From Actinomycetota bacterium (GTDB taxonomy: Bacteria; Actinomycetota; Thermoleophilia; Gaiellales; Gaiellaceae): a DNA stretch of 7,640 bases. The first letter of the stretch is position 1. Each line of letters begins with the position of its first letter. The DNA is taken from assembly GCA_005883365.1 (NCBI GenBank), contig VAXA01000014.1, positions 1 through 7,640 of the forward strand. The letters run 5' to 3'. Below the pieces are notes generated by a model, which made no database searches, was not told the DNA's origin, and worked only from the letters and a program-made list of their open reading frames with translations. Both the position numbers and the translations under genes were made by a program. Below are positions 1 through 6,790 of this stretch, piece after piece.

Positions 1-45
1 CGGGGACCGCGCCGGGGGCGCCGTCAGGCGCCCGGTCTTCCGCTG

Positions 46-72
46 AGCGTCGGCGGCTTTGCCGCCGGCGCT
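46..72 (+). terminator. Strong GC hairpin, possible terminator of an upstream gene
   Basis: Bases 46-57 pair with 61-72 to give a 12-bp stem with a single G-T wobble and a TTT loop. It begins at the TGA that may end an upstream gene. No T-run follows, so it is not a classic intrinsic terminator, although such T-poor hairpins are often proposed as terminators in high-GC bacteria. A smaller 7-bp hairpin (16-22 with 27-33, loop GTCA) lies just before it. It could instead be a leader or attenuator structure if transcription of nuo starts further upstream. The pairing is seen directly; the role is inferred. Confidence 0.35.
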
Positions 73-164
73 TGCAGCATTTAGCCCGACTTTGTAACAC
101 CCGCTGCAGGCACGGTTACGGGGATTCGGTACCCGCAAGTGCAGCCGGGGCGACATTGATAACG

Positions 165-179
165 TCACCGATTCGGTGA
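165..179. promoter_or_regulatory. 15-bp perfect palindrome upstream of nuoA, candidate operator
   Basis: The sequence TCACCGA-T-TCGGTGA is a perfect 7-1-7 inverted repeat ending 44 bases before the nuoA start. Its size and place are what one expects of a dimeric repressor or activator site. Half of it (GATTCGGT) recurs as a direct repeat at 123-130. No family of regulator can be named from this motif, and a chance palindrome is possible. Confidence 0.35.
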
Positions 180-223
180 GTGCTTCTGATGCGCGAACGG
201 GTAAGGGGAGACGCGCGAAGTAG

Positions 224-583
224 ATGCTCCATAGCTGGCTGCCATTCCTGATCTACGGCCTTCTGGCGCTCGTCATCCCGGCCTCGATGATGTGGATGTC
301 GTTCAAGTTCTCGCAGCGTCCCGCACGCCGCACCCGAGCCCGGACGGTGCCGTTCGAGTCGGGCGTCTCGACGGGACCGCTGCCGCGCCAGCGCTTCAGC
401 GTCAGCTTCTACCTGACGGCGATGCTCTTCATCGTCTTCGACATCGAGATCGTCTTCCTCTACCCGCTCGCCGTGCAGCTCCACGCGCTCGGCTGGTTCG
501 GCTTCGCAGAGCTCGCTTTCTTCATCGTCATCCTCCTCGTCGCCTACGTCTACATCTGGCGCAAGGGAGCGCTGAACTGGTGA
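224..583 (+). CDS. nuoA: NADH-quinone oxidoreductase subunit A (NuoA)
   Basis: This small membrane subunit of complex I (ND3 family) sits at the joint between the peripheral and membrane arms and takes part in coupling quinone reduction to proton pumping. The 119-residue protein has the usual three membrane helices, about residues 5-29, 61-84 and 91-112. The conserved loop after helix 1 is present as PFESG (43-47), with Ser where mitochondrial ND3 and some bacteria have Cys. Helix 2 holds the family signature FDIEIVFLYP (72-81) with acidic D73 and E75. The ATG at 224 has a purine-rich AAGGGGAG (203-210) 13 bases upstream, a little far but usable. It is the first gene of the operon; nuoB follows after 6 bases in the same frame. 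Length is normal for the family and no defect is visible. Confidence 0.96.
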   Translation: MLHSWLPFLIYGLLALVIPASMMWMSFKFSQRPARRTRARTVPFESGVSTGPLPRQRFSVSFYLTAMLFIVFDIEIVFLYPLAVQLHALGWFGFAELAFFIVILLVAYVYIWRKGALNW

Positions 584-589
584 CGCGGC

Positions 590-1177
590 GTGGCTGACGA
601 GCCGCATCGCCTGCGCGACCACGGGCTCCAGTCGGAGCGGCTGCTCTGGCCGACGAAGGGGCCGTCGCGCTTCGAGGAGGAGCTCGGGGTCGAGGAGCTC
701 GAGCGGGCGCTCGGATTGACGACGCTCGAGAAGGCGGTCCGCTGGGCGCAGACGAAGTCGATGTGGCCAGACACGTTCGGGCTCGCGTGCTGCGCGATCG
801 AGATGATGTCGATCGTCTCCGCGCGCTACGACATCGCGCGCTTCGGGATGGAGGCGTTCCGCTCCTCGCCGCGCCAGGCCGACCTGCTGATCGTGTCGGG
901 GCGCGTCGCACACAAGATGGCGGAGCCGCTGCGCCAGATCTACGACCAGATGCTCGAGCCGAAGTGGGTGATCGCGATGGGCGTCTGCGCGAGCTCGGGC
1001 GGGATGTTCAACAACTACACGATCCTCCAGGGCGTCGACCGGATCGTGCCCGTCGACATCTACATCCCGTTCTGCCCGCCGCGGCCGGAAGCCCTGATGG
1101 AGGGGATCATCCGCCTGCACGAGGCGCACCTCGCCGGCGTGCCGCCCGCGTACGAGCGCGTCGGGGTCGCCACATGA
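590..1177 (+). CDS. nuoB: NADH-quinone oxidoreductase subunit B (NuoB, cluster N2)
   Basis: NuoB carries the terminal [4Fe-4S] cluster N2, which hands electrons to quinone at the interface with NuoD. The four cluster ligands expected from the family are present: the tandem C67-C68 in [12 protein letters not shown]133 in GVCASSGG and C162 in CPPRPEAL. The protein is 195 residues, with an N-terminal extension of about 50 residues before the conserved core. The GTG at 590 is the only reasonable start because the nuoA stop lies in the same frame 6 bases upstream; no good ribosome site is seen, so translation is probably coupled to nuoA. The stop overlaps the nuoC start (ATGA at 1174-1177). One residue is odd: position 161, just before ligand C162, is Phe, where the family motif normally has Gly (PGCPPRPE). 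Confidence 0.95.
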   Translation: MADEPHRLRDHGLQSERLLWPTKGPSRFEEELGVEELERALGLTTLEKAVRWAQTKSMWPDTFGLACCAIEMMSIVSARYDIARFGMEAFRSSPRQADLLIVSGRVAHKMAEPLRQIYDQMLEPKWVIAMGVCASSGGMFNNYTILQGVDRIVPVDIYIPFCPPRPEALMEGIIRLHEAHLAGVPPAYERVGVAT

Positions 1178-1722
1178 CCGAGTGGCAGCGCGTGCCGGGG
1201 TACGTCTCTCACCGCGACGGGCCCGAGATGCCGACGGTGACGATCGAGGCGGAGCGGATCCGGGAGGCGTGCGAGCACGTCCGGGACGAGCTCGGCTTCG
1301 ACATGTGCGTCGACGTCGTCGCGACCGACTACCTCGGCTGGGGCGACAAGGGCGTCTCCGGCTACATCGGCACCGCGAGCGGCCGCGACCTCATGCATCC
1401 GATGACGCAGGGGCTGCAGGCGCTGCCCGGGCTCAAGCCGAAGCGCTTCTCCCTCAGCTACCACCTGCTCGCGTTGCGGCAGGGAGCGCCCCGCGCCCGG
1501 CTCCAGTGCTGGGTCGACGAGGGCGAGCACGTGCCGAGCGTCGTCTCGGTCTGGCCGACCTGCGACTGGCACGAGCGCGAGCAGTACGACCTGATGGGAA
1601 TCGTCTTCGACGGCCACCCGAACCTCGAGCGGCTGCTCATGCCCGACGACTGGGAGGGCCATCCGCTGCGCAAGGACTACCCGATCGGCGGCGAGCCCGT
1701 CCGCTTCAGCGACGAGGAATGA
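1174..1722 (+). CDS. nuoC: NADH-quinone oxidoreductase subunit C (NuoC)
   Basis: This is the 30-kDa-type subunit of the peripheral arm. It binds no cofactor and packs against NuoD and NuoB near the quinone site. The 182-residue protein ends in the family signature, from about residue 132 to 170, including [24 protein letters not shown] and [10 protein letters not shown]. Between the first core strands ([11 protein letters not shown], 46-56) and [11 protein letters not shown] (91-101) lies an extra stretch of about 35 residues that is absent from the short E. coli- and Thermus-type domain; I recall similar inserts in Thermoleophilia. The ATG at 1174 overlaps the nuoB stop and the TGA overlaps the nuoD start (ATGA, 1719-1722), which indicates translational coupling. 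It is a separate gene here, not fused to nuoD as in E. coli. No defect is seen. Confidence 0.95.
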   Translation: MTEWQRVPGYVSHRDGPEMPTVTIEAERIREACEHVRDELGFDMCVDVVATDYLGWGDKGVSGYIGTASGRDLMHPMTQGLQALPGLKPKRFSLSYHLLALRQGAPRARLQCWVDEGEHVPSVVSVWPTCDWHEREQYDLMGIVFDGHPNLERLLMPDDWEGHPLRKDYPIGGEPVRFSDEE

Positions 1723-2949
1723 GCGCGACAGCCACGCCACCTACAACCCGCCGCTGGCCGGTCGTCGCCGACGGGCAATACGAAGGCTCGCGCATCCCCT
1801 CGCGGATCCCAACCGTCCTCGACGTCCCCGCCGACCTGCGCGACAGCGAGGACGTGCTCCGGGTCAACTTCGGCCCGAACCACCCGTCGACCCACGGCGT
1901 CCTACGCCTGATCGTCGACCTGCACGGCGAGGAGGTCGTCGGCGTCTCGGCCGTGATCGGCTACCTCCACACGGGCTTCGAGAAGTCGATGGAGTCGAAG
2001 ACGTACTGGAAGTGCGTCACCTTCCCGGAGCGGATCGACTACGTCGGGTACCAGAACAACGAGCTCGTCTTCGTGCTGGCGGTCGAGCAGCTGCTCGAGC
2101 TCGAGGTGCCGACCAAGGCCAACTGGATGCGGATGCTCCTATGCGAGCTGAACCGGATCCACTCGCACCTCGTCTTCCTCGGCACGTCCGCGCTCGAGCT
2201 GGGGGCGATCTCGATGTTCTGGTACTGCTTCCGCGAGCGGGAGACGATCCTCGACCTGTTCGAGCTCGTCACGGGGCAGCGGATGCACACCCGCTACTTC
2301 CAGGTCGGCGGGCTGGCCGAGGACATCCCCCGGGGCTTCTTCCCGGAATGCCGCAAGTTCGTGGAGTGGATGCCGCGCGCGCTCGACGACTACCGCGGCA
2401 TCCTCGACCGGAACGAGATCTGGCTAGAGCGAACCCGTGGAATCGGCGTCCTCTCGGCGCAGGACGCGATCGCGCTCGGGCAGACCGGCCCGAACCTCCG
2501 CGCCTCGGGCGTGGACTGGGACCTGCGCCGTGACGAGCCGTACCTCCACTACGACCAGGTCGACTTCCAGGTTCCGGTCTACCCGAACGGCGACGTCTAC
2601 GACCGCTACCGCGTGCGGGCCGTGGATCGCAGACGACCGCAAGGTCGTGCTGCCGCCGCGAGAGGAGCTCCATACCTCGATGGAGACCCTCATCCACCAC
2701 TTCAAGCTCGTCACCGAGGGGTTCCGCGTGCCCGAGGGCGAGATCTACGTCGCCGTCGAGTCGCCGCGCGGCGAGTCGGGCTGCTACCTCGTCTCGGACG
2801 GCGGGCCCAAGCCGTGGCGCGTCCACTTCCGGGCACCGTCGTTCGCCGCGCTCGAGGCGACGGCGACCTGCCTGGAGAACGCGCTCGTCGCCGACCTGAT
2901 CGCCGTCGTCGGCTCCCTCGACGCCGTGATGGGGGACACCGACCGGTGA
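1719..2949 (+). pseudogene. nuoD: NADH-quinone oxidoreductase subunit D (NuoD), broken by an internal deletion and frame change
   Basis: NuoD is the 49-kDa subunit that forms the quinone-reduction pocket with NuoB. Residues 1-300 read cleanly from the ATG at 1719 and include NHPSTHG (His59), IGYLHTGFEK (80-89), ERIDYVGYQNNE (Tyr108) and [15 protein letters not shown] (261-275). His59 and Tyr108 match the quinone-contacting His and Tyr known from Thermus Nqo4. After YDRYRVR the frame is lost at about 2616-2619, and the C-terminus resumes in another frame from about 2617 ([41 protein letters not shown]) to the TGA at 2947-2949. Between YDRYRVR and GPWIADD the family normally has a helix of the EEMR-S type, about 21-25 residues, which is absent. 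The two parts sum to about 410 residues; family length is about 430. If real, the gene is inactive; an assembly error is likelier. Confidence 0.9.
2616..2619 (+). other. Lesion junction in nuoD (missing segment and frame change)
   Basis: Frame 1719 reads GAC CGC TAC CGC GTG CGG up to 2618. The next in-family residues (G-P-W-I-A-D-D) are read from GGG at 2617. The two frames therefore share the CGGG at 2616-2619, which could be microhomology or a false contig overlap. From family spacing about 62-74 nt are missing; the frame change requires that number to be 2 modulo 3. Confidence 0.8.
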
Positions 2950-3345
2950 GCACCTTCTACGACGAGGTGCAGGAGATCCGCGGGCGCTACCCCGAGGGGA
3001 CGCTCTCGGCGGTGCTGCCGGCGCTGCGGCTTGCGCAGGAGCGGCACGGGTGGCTGTCGCGCCAGGCCATCGAGGAAACCGCGGAGGCGCTCGAGGTGAC
3101 GCCGGCCTACTGCTACTCCGTCGCGAGCTTCTACGACATGTTCCACCTCGAAGCCGTGGGGCGGCACACGATCGAGGTTTGCACGAACGTCTGCTGCGGG
3201 CTCGTCAACGCGCAGGGCGTGCTCGAGGCCTTCGAGCGCGGGCGGCTGCGCGACACCGACGATCGTCGCGGTCGACCACCGCTACCGGCAGTCGGTGACC
3301 CCGGACGACGTGCCGGCGATCCTCGAGGAGCTACGCAGTGACTGA
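2946..3345 (+). pseudogene. nuoE: NADH-quinone oxidoreductase subunit E (NuoE), broken by an internal deletion and frame change
   Basis: NuoE is the thioredoxin-fold subunit carrying the [2Fe-2S] cluster N1a beside the FMN of NuoF. Residues 1-98 read from the GTG at 2946, which overlaps the nuoD stop as GTGA and has GGGGGA 9 bases upstream. They show the helical N-domain (LPALRLAQERHGWLS, 24-38), SFYDMFH (61-67) and the first ligand pair in CTNVCCGL (C79 and C84, C-x4-C). After LEAFER the frame breaks at about 3239-3242. The C-terminus resumes in another frame as GGCATPTIVAVDHRYRQSV and ends at the TGA 3343-3345. The usual stretch running through the third ligand (the ECLGGC motif) is missing, so C3 is lost while C4 remains (codon 3247-3249). 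The parts sum to about 132 residues; the family usually has 155-170. As written the product could not bind its cluster. Confidence 0.88.
3239..3242 (+). other. Lesion junction in nuoE (missing segment and frame change)
   Basis: The N-terminal frame reads TTC GAG CGC to 3239 and the C-terminal frame picks up at GGC GGC TGC (3241-3249). The joint lies on CGGG at 3239-3242. By family spacing roughly 22-25 codons are gone, including the third cluster cysteine. The frame change again implies a loss of 2 modulo 3 bases. Confidence 0.78.
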
Positions 3346-4622
3346 GACGACGGTGCGGGTTGCGGAAGGCCCGGCGCTCGTCCTCGCCGGCTACGACGGA
3401 GCGCCGCTACTCACGCTCGACGCGTACCGCGCGGTCGGCGGCTACGCACAGCTCGAGCAGGCACGCGCGCAGGATCCGCAGGCGGTCATCCAGGAGGTCG
3501 TCGAGTCGAACCTCCGCGGCCGCGGCGGCGCGTTCTTCCCGACGGGGCGCAAGGCGAGCTTCATCCCGACGCCCGACAAGATCGCCAAGCCGATCTACAT
3601 CACGGTCAACGCGGACGAGTCCGAGCCGGGGACGTTCAAGGACCGCGAGATCATGCTCAAGGTGCCGCACCGGCTGGTCGAGGGCTGCCTGATCGCGGCG
3701 CACGCGATCCAGTCGAAGCACGTCTACATCTACATCCGCGGCGAGTACGTCGCCGAGTACGAGACACTGCAGGGCGCCGTCGACGAGGCACGCGCAGCGG
3801 GGATCCTGGACCAGGTCGAGATCGTGATCCACCGTGGGGCGGGGGCGTACATCTGCGGGGAGGAGACCGCGCTGCTCGAGTCGCTCGAGGGCAAGCGCGG
3901 CCAGCCGCGCTCGAAGCCGCCGTTCCCGGCGATCTCCGGCGTCTACGCGTCGCCAACGCTGATCAACAACGTCGAGTCAATCGCGACGATCCCGGCCGTC
4001 CTCGCCGTCGGCCCGGACGAGTACGCGAAGATCGGTGCCCCGCCCGACTCGACCGGCACGCGCCTCTTCTGCCTCTCGGGTCGGCGGTGGCGTCCCGGAC
4101 GGGCACACGCTCAAGGCGGTGATGATGGGCGGCTCGTCGTTCCCGGTCATGACCCCGGACGACCTCGACACGCCGCTCGACGCCAACTCCCTCGGCGCAA
4201 AGGGCTACTTCATCGGCTCCGGCGTCGTCACGGTGATCGACGAACGGACGTGCATCGTGCAGTTCGCGTTGCGGGTCGCGCAGTTCTACATGCACGAGTC
4301 GTGCGGCAAGTGCACGCCGTGCCGCGTGGGCACGCGCTGGCTCGTGCAGCTCCTCCGGGCGGTCGAAGAGGGGACGGCACGGGAGCGCGACCTCGAGTTG
4401 ACGCTCGACGTGTGCGACCGGATCATCGGCAAGTGCCTCTGCGTGCTGGGCGACTCGGCCGCGATGCCGGTCGCGAGCTGCGTCACGAAGTTCCGCGACG
4501 AGTTCCGCGCGCACGTCGAGCAAGGCGGCTGTCCGTTCGGCGCCGACTCCCAGCTCGCCGGGTTGTTCGCCCCCGTGGACCAGCACGCCCATACGTCCGT
4601 CGCCCAGGAGGCAGCCGTATGA
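3338..4622 (+). pseudogene. nuoF: NADH-quinone oxidoreductase subunit F (NuoF), broken by an internal deletion and frame change
   Basis: NuoF oxidises NADH through bound FMN and holds [4Fe-4S] cluster N3. Residues 1-248 read from the GTG at 3338, which overlaps the nuoE stop by 8 bases and has GAGGAG 7 bases upstream. They contain the glycine-rich loop RGRGGAFFPTG (60-70), NADESEPGTFKDRE (91-104) and GAGAYICGEETALLESLEG (167-185). After TRLFCLSG the frame is lost at about 4077-4080. The rest resumes from about 4083 (GGGVPDGHTLKAV) and includes HESCGKCTPCRVGTRWL with three N3 ligands (codons 4302, 4311 and 4320) and the fourth Cys at 4440. It ends at 4620-4622, overlapping nuoG as ATGA. About 22-24 residues of the linking beta-grasp-like segment (SLBB region, RPG-Y-E type) are missing; the parts sum to about 427 residues. 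F66 replaces a Gly normally invariant in GRGGAGFPTG. Confidence 0.9.
4077..4080 (+). other. Lesion junction in nuoF (missing segment and frame change)
   Basis: The upstream frame reads CTC TCG GGT to 4081, whereas the conserved GGGVPDG is read from 4083 in another frame. The joint falls on or right beside CGGG at 4077-4080. The family normally has a stretch of about 22-24 residues between FxLSG and the GGGxPDG motif, so roughly 65-72 nt are missing, again 2 modulo 3. Confidence 0.78.
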
Positions 4623-6790
4623 GCGCCGAGCTGGTGCGCGTCACGATCGACGAGCGCGAGGTGCATGTGCCCAAGGGCACGGGGCTCGTCGAGACGGCGC
4701 TCGTCGCAGGCGTCGAGATCCCCGTGTTCTGCTACGAGCCACGGCTTGGCGAACCGGTCGGCGCCTGCCGGATGTGTCTCGTCGAGGTGGACGGGATGCC
4801 GAAGCTCCAGGCCGGTTGCACGCTCACGGCGCAGGACGGGATGGTCGTGAAGACGGCGCGGACCTCGCAGCAGGCCGCCGAGGGGCAGAACGCAACGCTC
4901 GAGTTCATCCTCGTCAACCACCCGCTCGACTGCCCGGTCTGCGACAAGGGCGGCGAGTGCCCGCTGCAGGACCTCACGTTCCGCTACGGCCCGGGCAACA
5001 CGCGGATGAGCTTCGAGAAGCTCACCTTCGAGAAGCCGATCCCGATCTCGCCCACCATCTCGCTCGACCGGGAGCGCTGCATCCTCTGCTACCGCTGCAC
5101 CCGCTTCAGCGAGAGCGTCTCGGAAGACGGCCAACTCGTCGCCGCCAACCGCGGCGCCATGTCGGTGATCACGACCTTCGAGGACCTGCCCTACAGCGGC
5201 GCGTTCACCGGCAACGTGACCGAGCTCTGCCCGGTCGGCGCGCTCCTGCCGACGCAGTATCGCTTCGAGGGGCGGCCGTGGGAGATCGTCGACGTGCCGA
5301 CCGTCTGCGGGCTCTGTCCCGTCGGCTGCAACATCTACGCGACCGTGCGCGAAGGGAAGGTCAAGCGGATCCTCTCCCGCAACCACCCGGAGATCGACGA
5401 GGGCTGGATCTGCGACAAGGGCCGGTTCGCGTACACGCACCTGCGCGCCGAGGACCGGCTCGCGCAGCCGCTGCAGCGGGTGCGGCGGCACGGCCTCGAG
5501 CAGGTCTCGTGGGAGCAGGCGCTCGGCGAGGCGGAGCGGCTGCTGCGAGACGCCCGCGGCCGCGTCGTCACCGTGCTCTCCGGCTCGGAGACGGTCGAGC
5601 AGGCCTACGCGCTCGCAAAGCTGCTCCGGGTCGGGCTCGACTCGCACCAGGCGATGCTGCCGGAGGAGATCTCGGGCAGCCTCGACGCGTACCGGCTCCC
5701 CCTCTCCTCGATCCGCGACGCGGACGTCGTCGTCGTGCTCGGCGACGTCCCCGTGGTCGAGCGCGCGCCGGTCGTCGACCTCTGGATCAAGTCCGCTCGC
5801 CGCAACGGCGCCCGGATCCTCGACGACGCGAACGACCCCGCCGTCGGCGAGGCGGAGCGGGTCGTGCTCGTCTGGTGCGGCCCCGGCGGGCGCGGCGGCG
5901 CGACGGTCGCGAAGCTCGCCGAGAAGCTCGGCCTCGCCGGGCGCGAGGGTTGTGGCGCGTTCTATCTCCCCGAGACGCCGAACGGCCGGGGCGTCGCGGA
6001 CGCCTGGGCGGCCTGCTGCGACGAGGAGAGCGAGCCCAGCGGGGCGATCGGCCTGCTCGTGGTCTCGGGAGACGAGGCGGCCCGCGACGAGAACGTCCGC
6101 GCGCTCGCCGAGCAGGCCGAGGCGACGATCGTGATCTCGATGTTCGGCGGGCTGGCCGCCGGCTGGGCCGACCTTGTCCTGCCGGGGACGGGCTACCTCG
6201 AGCGGGAAGGAACGTTCGTCAACCTCGAGGGCCGCCTGCAGCGGCTGCGCCGGACCGTGACTCCCCCGTGTCCGGACGAGCTCGAATGGATCGCGGAGCT
6301 CGCCGCGCGGTTCGGAGTGGACGTCGCGCCGTACGCGGCGGCCGTCTTCGCGGAGGTCTCGGAGCGGGTCTACGGCGGCCTCGCGTTCGGCGAGGTCGGC
6401 GAGCGGGCGCCGCTGCGCGTCTATCCCGAGGCGCAGGAGCACGTGGCTCGCCAGGCGCTGCCGGAGCCGCGGGCGGCGCCGCGGCGCAAGAGCCAGGTCC
6501 GCCTCGTCGCCTACCGGCCGCTCTTCTCGGGCGCCGCGGTCGAGCGGGTCGCCGAGCTCCAGTTCCAGCGGCCCCAACCGGAGCTCGAGCTCTCGGCGGA
6601 CGACGCGCGGCGGCGCAAGATCGCGACCGGCGACCTCGTCACCGTCGGTTCGAACGGCAGCGCGATCACACTGCCGGCGCGCGTGAACCGCCACCTGCGC
6701 GCCGGAATCGCGCGCGTCGCGCTCGAGCACGCGAACGGCCTCGGCGGCATCGTCGAGCTCGCGAAGGCCGAGGAGGTGGCATCCGCTTGA
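4619..6790 (+). CDS. nuoG: NADH-quinone oxidoreductase subunit G (NuoG)
   Basis: NuoG is the large Fe-S subunit that passes electrons from the NADH module toward NuoB. All cluster motifs are present in order: [2Fe-2S] N1b C38, C50, C53, C67; N5 with the His-Cys3 pattern H101, C105, C108, C114; N4 C154, C157, C160 and C204 (ELCPVGAL); and the extra cluster N7 C230, C233, C237, C265. The rest is a molybdopterin-oxidoreductase-like domain that binds no cofactor in complex I, with LVLPGTGYLEREGTFVN-type sequence at about 520-536 and a C-terminal MopB-like beta domain. The 723 residues are short compared with E. coli (about 908) but near the size of other bacterial NuoG. The ATG at 4619 overlaps the nuoF stop and has AGGAGG 7 bases upstream. 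Its frame is the same as that of the nuoF N-terminus, so a naive translation gives a false NuoF-NuoG fusion. No lesion is evident. Confidence 0.95.
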   Translation: MSAELVRVTIDEREVHVPKGTGLVETALVAGVEIPVFCYEPRLGEPVGACRMCLVEVDGMPKLQAGCTLTAQDGMVVKTARTSQQAAEGQNATLEFILVNHPLDCPVCDKGGECPLQDLTFRYGPGNTRMSFEKLTFEKPIPISPTISLDRERCILCYRCTRFSESVSEDGQLVAANRGAMSVITTFEDLPYSGAFTGNVTELCPVGALLPTQYRFEGRPWEIVDVPTVCGLCPVGCNIYATVREGKVKRILSRNHPEIDEGWICDKGRFAYTHLRAEDRLAQPLQRVRRHGLEQVSWEQALGEAERLLRDARGRVVTVLSGSETVEQAYALAKLLRVGLDSHQAMLPEEISGSLDAYRLPLSSIRDADVVVVLGDVPVVERAPVVDLWIKSARRNGARILDDANDPAVGEAERVVLVWCGPGGRGGATVAKLAEKLGLAGREGCGAFYLPETPNGRGVADAWAACCDEESEPSGAIGLLVVSGDEAARDENVRALAEQAEATIVISMFGGLAAGWADLVLPGTGYLEREGTFVNLEGRLQRLRRTVTPPCPDELEWIAELAARFGVDVAPYAAAVFAEVSERVYGGLAFGEVGERAPLRVYPEAQEHVARQALPEPRAAPRRKSQVRLVAYRPLFSGAAVERVAELQFQRPQPELELSADDARRRKIATGDLVTVGSNGSAITLPARVNRHLRAGIARVALEHANGLGGIVELAKAEEVASA
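6771..6776 (+). promoter_or_regulatory. Ribosome binding site that fixes the TTG start of nuoH
   Basis: AGGAGG stands 10 bases before the TTG at 6787, inside the end of nuoG. There is no ATG or GTG in the nuoH frame before the first membrane helix, so this site decides in favour of the TTG start that overlaps the nuoG stop as TTGA. Confidence 0.7.

Larger units (their letters stand above)
1..223. other. Upstream non-coding region of the nuo operon
   Basis: No convincing complete gene lies here. A frame open from base 2 ends at a TGA at 44-46 and has G or C at every third codon position, so the last 14 codons of an upstream gene could be present, but the piece is too short to recognise. Two GC-rich hairpins (16-33 and 46-72) and a palindrome (165-179) lie between that possible stop and nuoA. 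An 8-bp direct repeat GATTCGGT occurs at 123-130 and 170-177. A weak promoter-like pair TTGCAG (72-77) and TAACAC (95-100) with a 17-base spacer can be drawn, but the second box matches the sigma-70 consensus at only three positions, so I do not call it. The region presumably carries the operon promoter. Confidence 0.6.

Noticed and set aside
116..1129. Long minus-strand open frame opposite nuoA and nuoB
   Set aside because: It is a composition-driven shadow with no motifs; both + strand genes are certain.
1719..3341. One long frame that looks like a NuoD-NuoE fusion protein
   Set aside because: The middle part has no resemblance to NuoD and is Arg/Ala/Pro-rich like off-frame GC-rich DNA, while the true NuoD C-terminus is plainly readable in another frame up to 2949.
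2616..4080. Programmed frameshifting or translational bypassing in nuoD, nuoE and nuoF
   Set aside because: A ribosome changing frame could join the halves but could not supply the conserved residues that are absent, including a NuoE cluster ligand, and no slippery site is evident at the joints.
2616..4080. Insertion sequences, introns or repeats at the three breaks
   Set aside because: No extra sequence is present at any joint; material is missing rather than added, and no inverted repeats or target duplications are visible there.
4286..6730. Very long minus-strand open frame opposite nuoG
   Set aside because: It is an antisense shadow of a GC-rich gene, rich in Arg, Asp, Leu and Val with no recognisable domain; the + strand carries clear NuoG motifs throughout.
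3338..6790. One 1150-residue frame that looks like a NuoF-NuoG fusion
   Set aside because: The stretch after 4081 in this frame is off-frame sequence; the real NuoF C-terminus with the N3 cluster motif is read in another frame to 4622, and nuoG has its own ribosome site and ATG.
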